Assembly (NCBI GenBank): GCA_028289345.1
Contig: JANQQL010000038.1
Coordinates: forward strand, 29,980 to 93,979
Reading direction: 5' to 3'
DNA length: 64,000 bases
Source of the DNA: Planctomycetota bacterium
Lineage (GTDB): Bacteria; Planctomycetota; B15-G4; SIAN01
This document shows positions 62,288 to 64,000 of the stretch, in pieces. Position 1 is the first letter of the stretch. The number at the start of each line of letters is the position of its first letter. A program made the translations under genes and the position numbers. The notes under the pieces were generated by a model, which searched no databases, had not been told where the DNA came from, and saw only the letters and a list, made by a program, of their open reading frames with translations.

Positions 62288-64000
62288 GCCGTCCCGAGCC
62301 TTCACCTCCATGCTGGGGATCGCGGTCGGCATCGCGACCGTTCTTTCGATTCAGGTCGTCGATCACAACACGATCCTGACCGAACAGCGTCTGCGGCAAG
62401 CGGCCACCCAGCCAGACTGGGAAGTGGAGATTCGCCCCAAGCGTTCGCGAATTCCGGAAGGCGGCGCAGCGCCTCGCGCGTTGACCGAAGAGGCCGACCT
62501 CGCCGCATTCTGCGGGCTCTTTTTCCAACGCGTCGACTTCCTAAGGGACGAGAACAGTGAACCCGTCACTGCCAGCGTGATGGCGCTGGGTCCTTTCGGG
62601 AAAGAGTTCGTGCCCTATTCGGTGGAGAGCGGAAGGGACTTGAGCGGCCCTGCCGCCCAAGAGGTCTTGGTTCCAGGCCCCATGGCTGCCGAGCATGGCA
62701 TCACCATCGGCCAATCTCTGACGCTGCAACCCATGACTCCGGTGCGTCGCCTGTGCCGAGAAGGGGAAATGGTGCGCGAGGTTGGAGAGCGGCCGGAGGG
62801 CAACCCACTCTCTTTCGAAGTGGTCGGCATCCTGACCACCGAGGCCTTGGCCAAGCAACGCCTGATCGTCCCGTTCGAATCCGCGGCCGAGGTCTTCGCC
62901 GAGTCCCACGTCCAACCCTTCTACCGCGGCAGGCTCCAAGAAGGAGCGGTCTATCAGGACGTCCGCGAACGTCTGAAACACTCCTTCACGGTCGAGAAGC
63001 CGAAGTTCGCGCTGGTCGGTGAACGCATTGATCAGCGCGCCTTCCGTAAGTCCCTCCGGTTCACGAGCACCCTGGCCCTGCTGCTCGGACTGTTCGTCAT
63101 CTATCACTGCTTCTCGGTGGCACTGGTCGAGCGAGTGCGAGAAATCGGCTTGCTACGAGCCATGGGTTTGAAACGCCGGGAAATCGCCGGGGCGGTGCTC
63201 ACCGAAGGCTACCTGCTGGCGATCGGTGGCGGGGCGCTCGGAGTGCTGCTGACGGTGGGCATCGTCAAAGCCATGCAGGCCGCCCAAATCACGACCCTGG
63301 GATTTGGCAAACCCCTGACCATTCACGAAGTGCCGTGGCTGGTCACCGCAGGAGTGATGGCCCTCGGCGTGGCCTGTGCTCTTCTGGGAGTCACCACGCC
63401 GCTGCTCCGTGCGCGGCACTTGTCGGTGATCGATGCTCTTCGCGCCGGCCGCCTGGCTCTGCGCTCCGATCCCGGATTCTCGGTGCGAATCGCGGTCTTC
63501 GTCGGCGTCCCCTGCTTGATCCCATTGTTCTACGTTCTTGCGGTGCCCCCCCTGGGAGAGCGACAGGAAATCGTCTTCGACATTGTTCTGAAGATCGCTC
63601 TCGTCCTGGCGGCGTTCTTTCTCCTGGTCCTGGTGTTTCCCGGGATCTTGCACCGGTTGGTCAAGGCCGTGCTGGCCCCGCTGACCGCCCTGTTCCCCGT
63701 CGAGATCCCGTTGACCCGAGCCGCCATCCAGGGATCCCGTCACCGGATCCTTGGCACCCTGACCGGCATTTCGGTCGTGGTGGCTTCCATCTTCTGCGTG
63801 CGCGCCGTGAATCAGGGGTTCCTTCGCGAGATGGATCAGTTCGCGGATGTCACCATGGACGACCGCATCTTCATTCGCCTCAAGGACCGGGCCAAGTCGC
63901 GCGTGCTGGACGCTCCGGATCAGAAGATCCCAGGGGTCGAACGCCTGTACTCCTTGAGCGCCGAAATCCACAACCCATTCCCCGTGCGCGGCGTGACGGC
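62244..64000 (+). CDS. FtsX/MacB-type permease (3' end outside window)
   Basis: The ATG at 62244 has AAAGGA upstream and overlaps the ATPase gene by 44 bp. At least 585 residues are visible and no stop is reached. It begins with a MacB/LolC-like N terminus (AWRSLVSRPSRAFTSMLGIAVGIATVLSIQ). A periplasmic domain follows (ESGRDLSGPAAQEVLVPGPMAAEHGITIGQSLTL, VVGILTTEALAKQRLIVPFESAAEVFAE). The C-terminal FtsX helices come next, with ERVREIGLLRAMGLKRREIAGAVLTEGYLLAIGGGALGVLL, and a second half with more helices starts near residue 410. This is a large two-half permease of the lipoprotein or macrolide export type, probably with one more FtsX unit after the window. Confidence 0.9.
   Translation, partial: MRIASLLAWRSLVSRPSRAFTSMLGIAVGIATVLSIQVVDHNTILTEQRLRQAATQPDWEVEIRPKRSRIPEGGAAPRALTEEADLAAFCGLFFQRVDFLRDENSEPVTASVMALGPFGKEFVPYSVESGRDLSGPAAQEVLVPGPMAAEHGITIGQSLTLQPMTPVRRLCREGEMVREVGERPEGNPLSFEVVGILTTEALAKQRLIVPFESAAEVFAESHVQPFYRGRLQEGAVYQDVRERLKHSFTVEKPKFALVGERIDQRAFRKSLRFTSTLALLLGLFVIYHCFSVALVERVREIGLLRAMGLKRREIAGAVLTEGYLLAIGGGALGVLLTVGIVKAMQAAQITTLGFGKPLTIHEVPWLVTAGVMALGVACALLGVTTPLLRARHLSVIDALRAGRLALRSDPGFSVRIAVFVGVPCLIPLFYVLAVPPLGERQEIVFDIVLKIALVLAAFFLLVLVFPGILHRLVKAVLAPLTALFPVEIPLTRAAIQGSRHRILGTLTGISVVVASIFCVRAVNQGFLREMDQFADVTMDDRIFIRLKDRAKSRVLDAPDQKIPGVERLYSLSAEIHNPFPVRGVT

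Noticed and set aside
1..64000. tRNA, rRNA, CRISPR array, insertion sequence, prophage or integron
   Set aside because: No T-loop-like tRNA 3' half outside coding sequence, no regularly spaced direct repeats, and no transposase, integrase or phage protein among the frames.

Overview
The window looks like a chromosomal segment of a high-GC, diderm bacterium. The gene content (sulfatase-superfamily lipoproteins, large secreted FG-GAP/ASPIC-UnbV proteins, a dockerin-like C terminus, an Asp-box protein with an NGNGNDD/NNNNGVPDEC calcium motif, bactofilin, many lipoproteins, an OprO/P-type porin) is most reminiscent of Planctomycetota or a similar marine lineage. This is an inference from gene content, not from a marker tree. 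No rRNA, tRNA, CRISPR array, insertion sequence or prophage was seen. The genes are dense, mostly in short operons with ATGA or TTGA overlaps, and GTG/TTG starts are common.

Layout. 1-6.1 kb: end of an amidohydrolase, a bactofilin, and three sulfatase-superfamily lipoproteins in which the residue normally converted to formylglycine is Thr. 6.3-17 kb: a GT-C type membrane protein, an M1-like peptidase, a secreted alpha/beta hydrolase with a small secreted partner, an MscS channel, and an APC permease coupled to a two-lobed aspartyl protease. 17-21 kb: a second GT-C protein, a FemAB-like acyltransferase and an alpha/alpha-toroid protein, plausibly envelope polysaccharide work. 21-24 kb: an orphan FixJ-type regulator and a PaaZ/BoxD-like aldehyde dehydrogenase with a perfect 18-bp palindrome between them.

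24-27 kb holds a compact methyl-cycle operon. A SahR-like ArsR/methyltransferase fusion is translationally coupled to S-adenosylhomocysteine hydrolase, with a perfect 20-bp operator inside the promoter, a probable leaderless start and a strong intrinsic terminator. 27.7-34 kb: an S9 peptidase, two coupled ASPIC/UnbV secreted proteins and a sulfotransferase. 35-36 kb: a coupled ThiF/MoeB-like E1 and ThiS/MoaD-like ubiquitin-fold protein; the E1 lacks expected catalytic residues.

36-40 kb: a SulP permease, a beta-carbonic anhydrase and a free-standing PolX-type HhH protein form one operon. It is divergent from a LysR-type gene, and two copies of a TTCGA-N5-YCGAA operator lie between them. This looks like a regulated inorganic-carbon uptake unit. 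40-44 kb: porin, Asp-box protein, ribosomal protein L33. 44.6-48.6 kb: a chorismate-lyase-like protein, an aryl-CoA-ligase-like protein and a CehA/McbA-like metallohydrolase, tightly packed and possibly a small aryl-acid activation pathway. 48.8-53.6 kb: a sugar-dehydrogenase/c-haem lipoprotein and a long FG-GAP repeat protein. 53.8-64 kb: metF, three ABC export units (the last cut by the window end), an alanine-glyoxylate-type aminotransferase and a dienoyl-CoA-reductase-like SDR.

The strongest candidates for new biology are the SulP/carbonic anhydrase/HhH operon with its double operator, the degenerate E1-Ubl pair, the chorismate-lyase/ligase/metallohydrolase cluster, the Thr-type sulfatase trio and the leaderless autoregulated SahR-AhcY unit.
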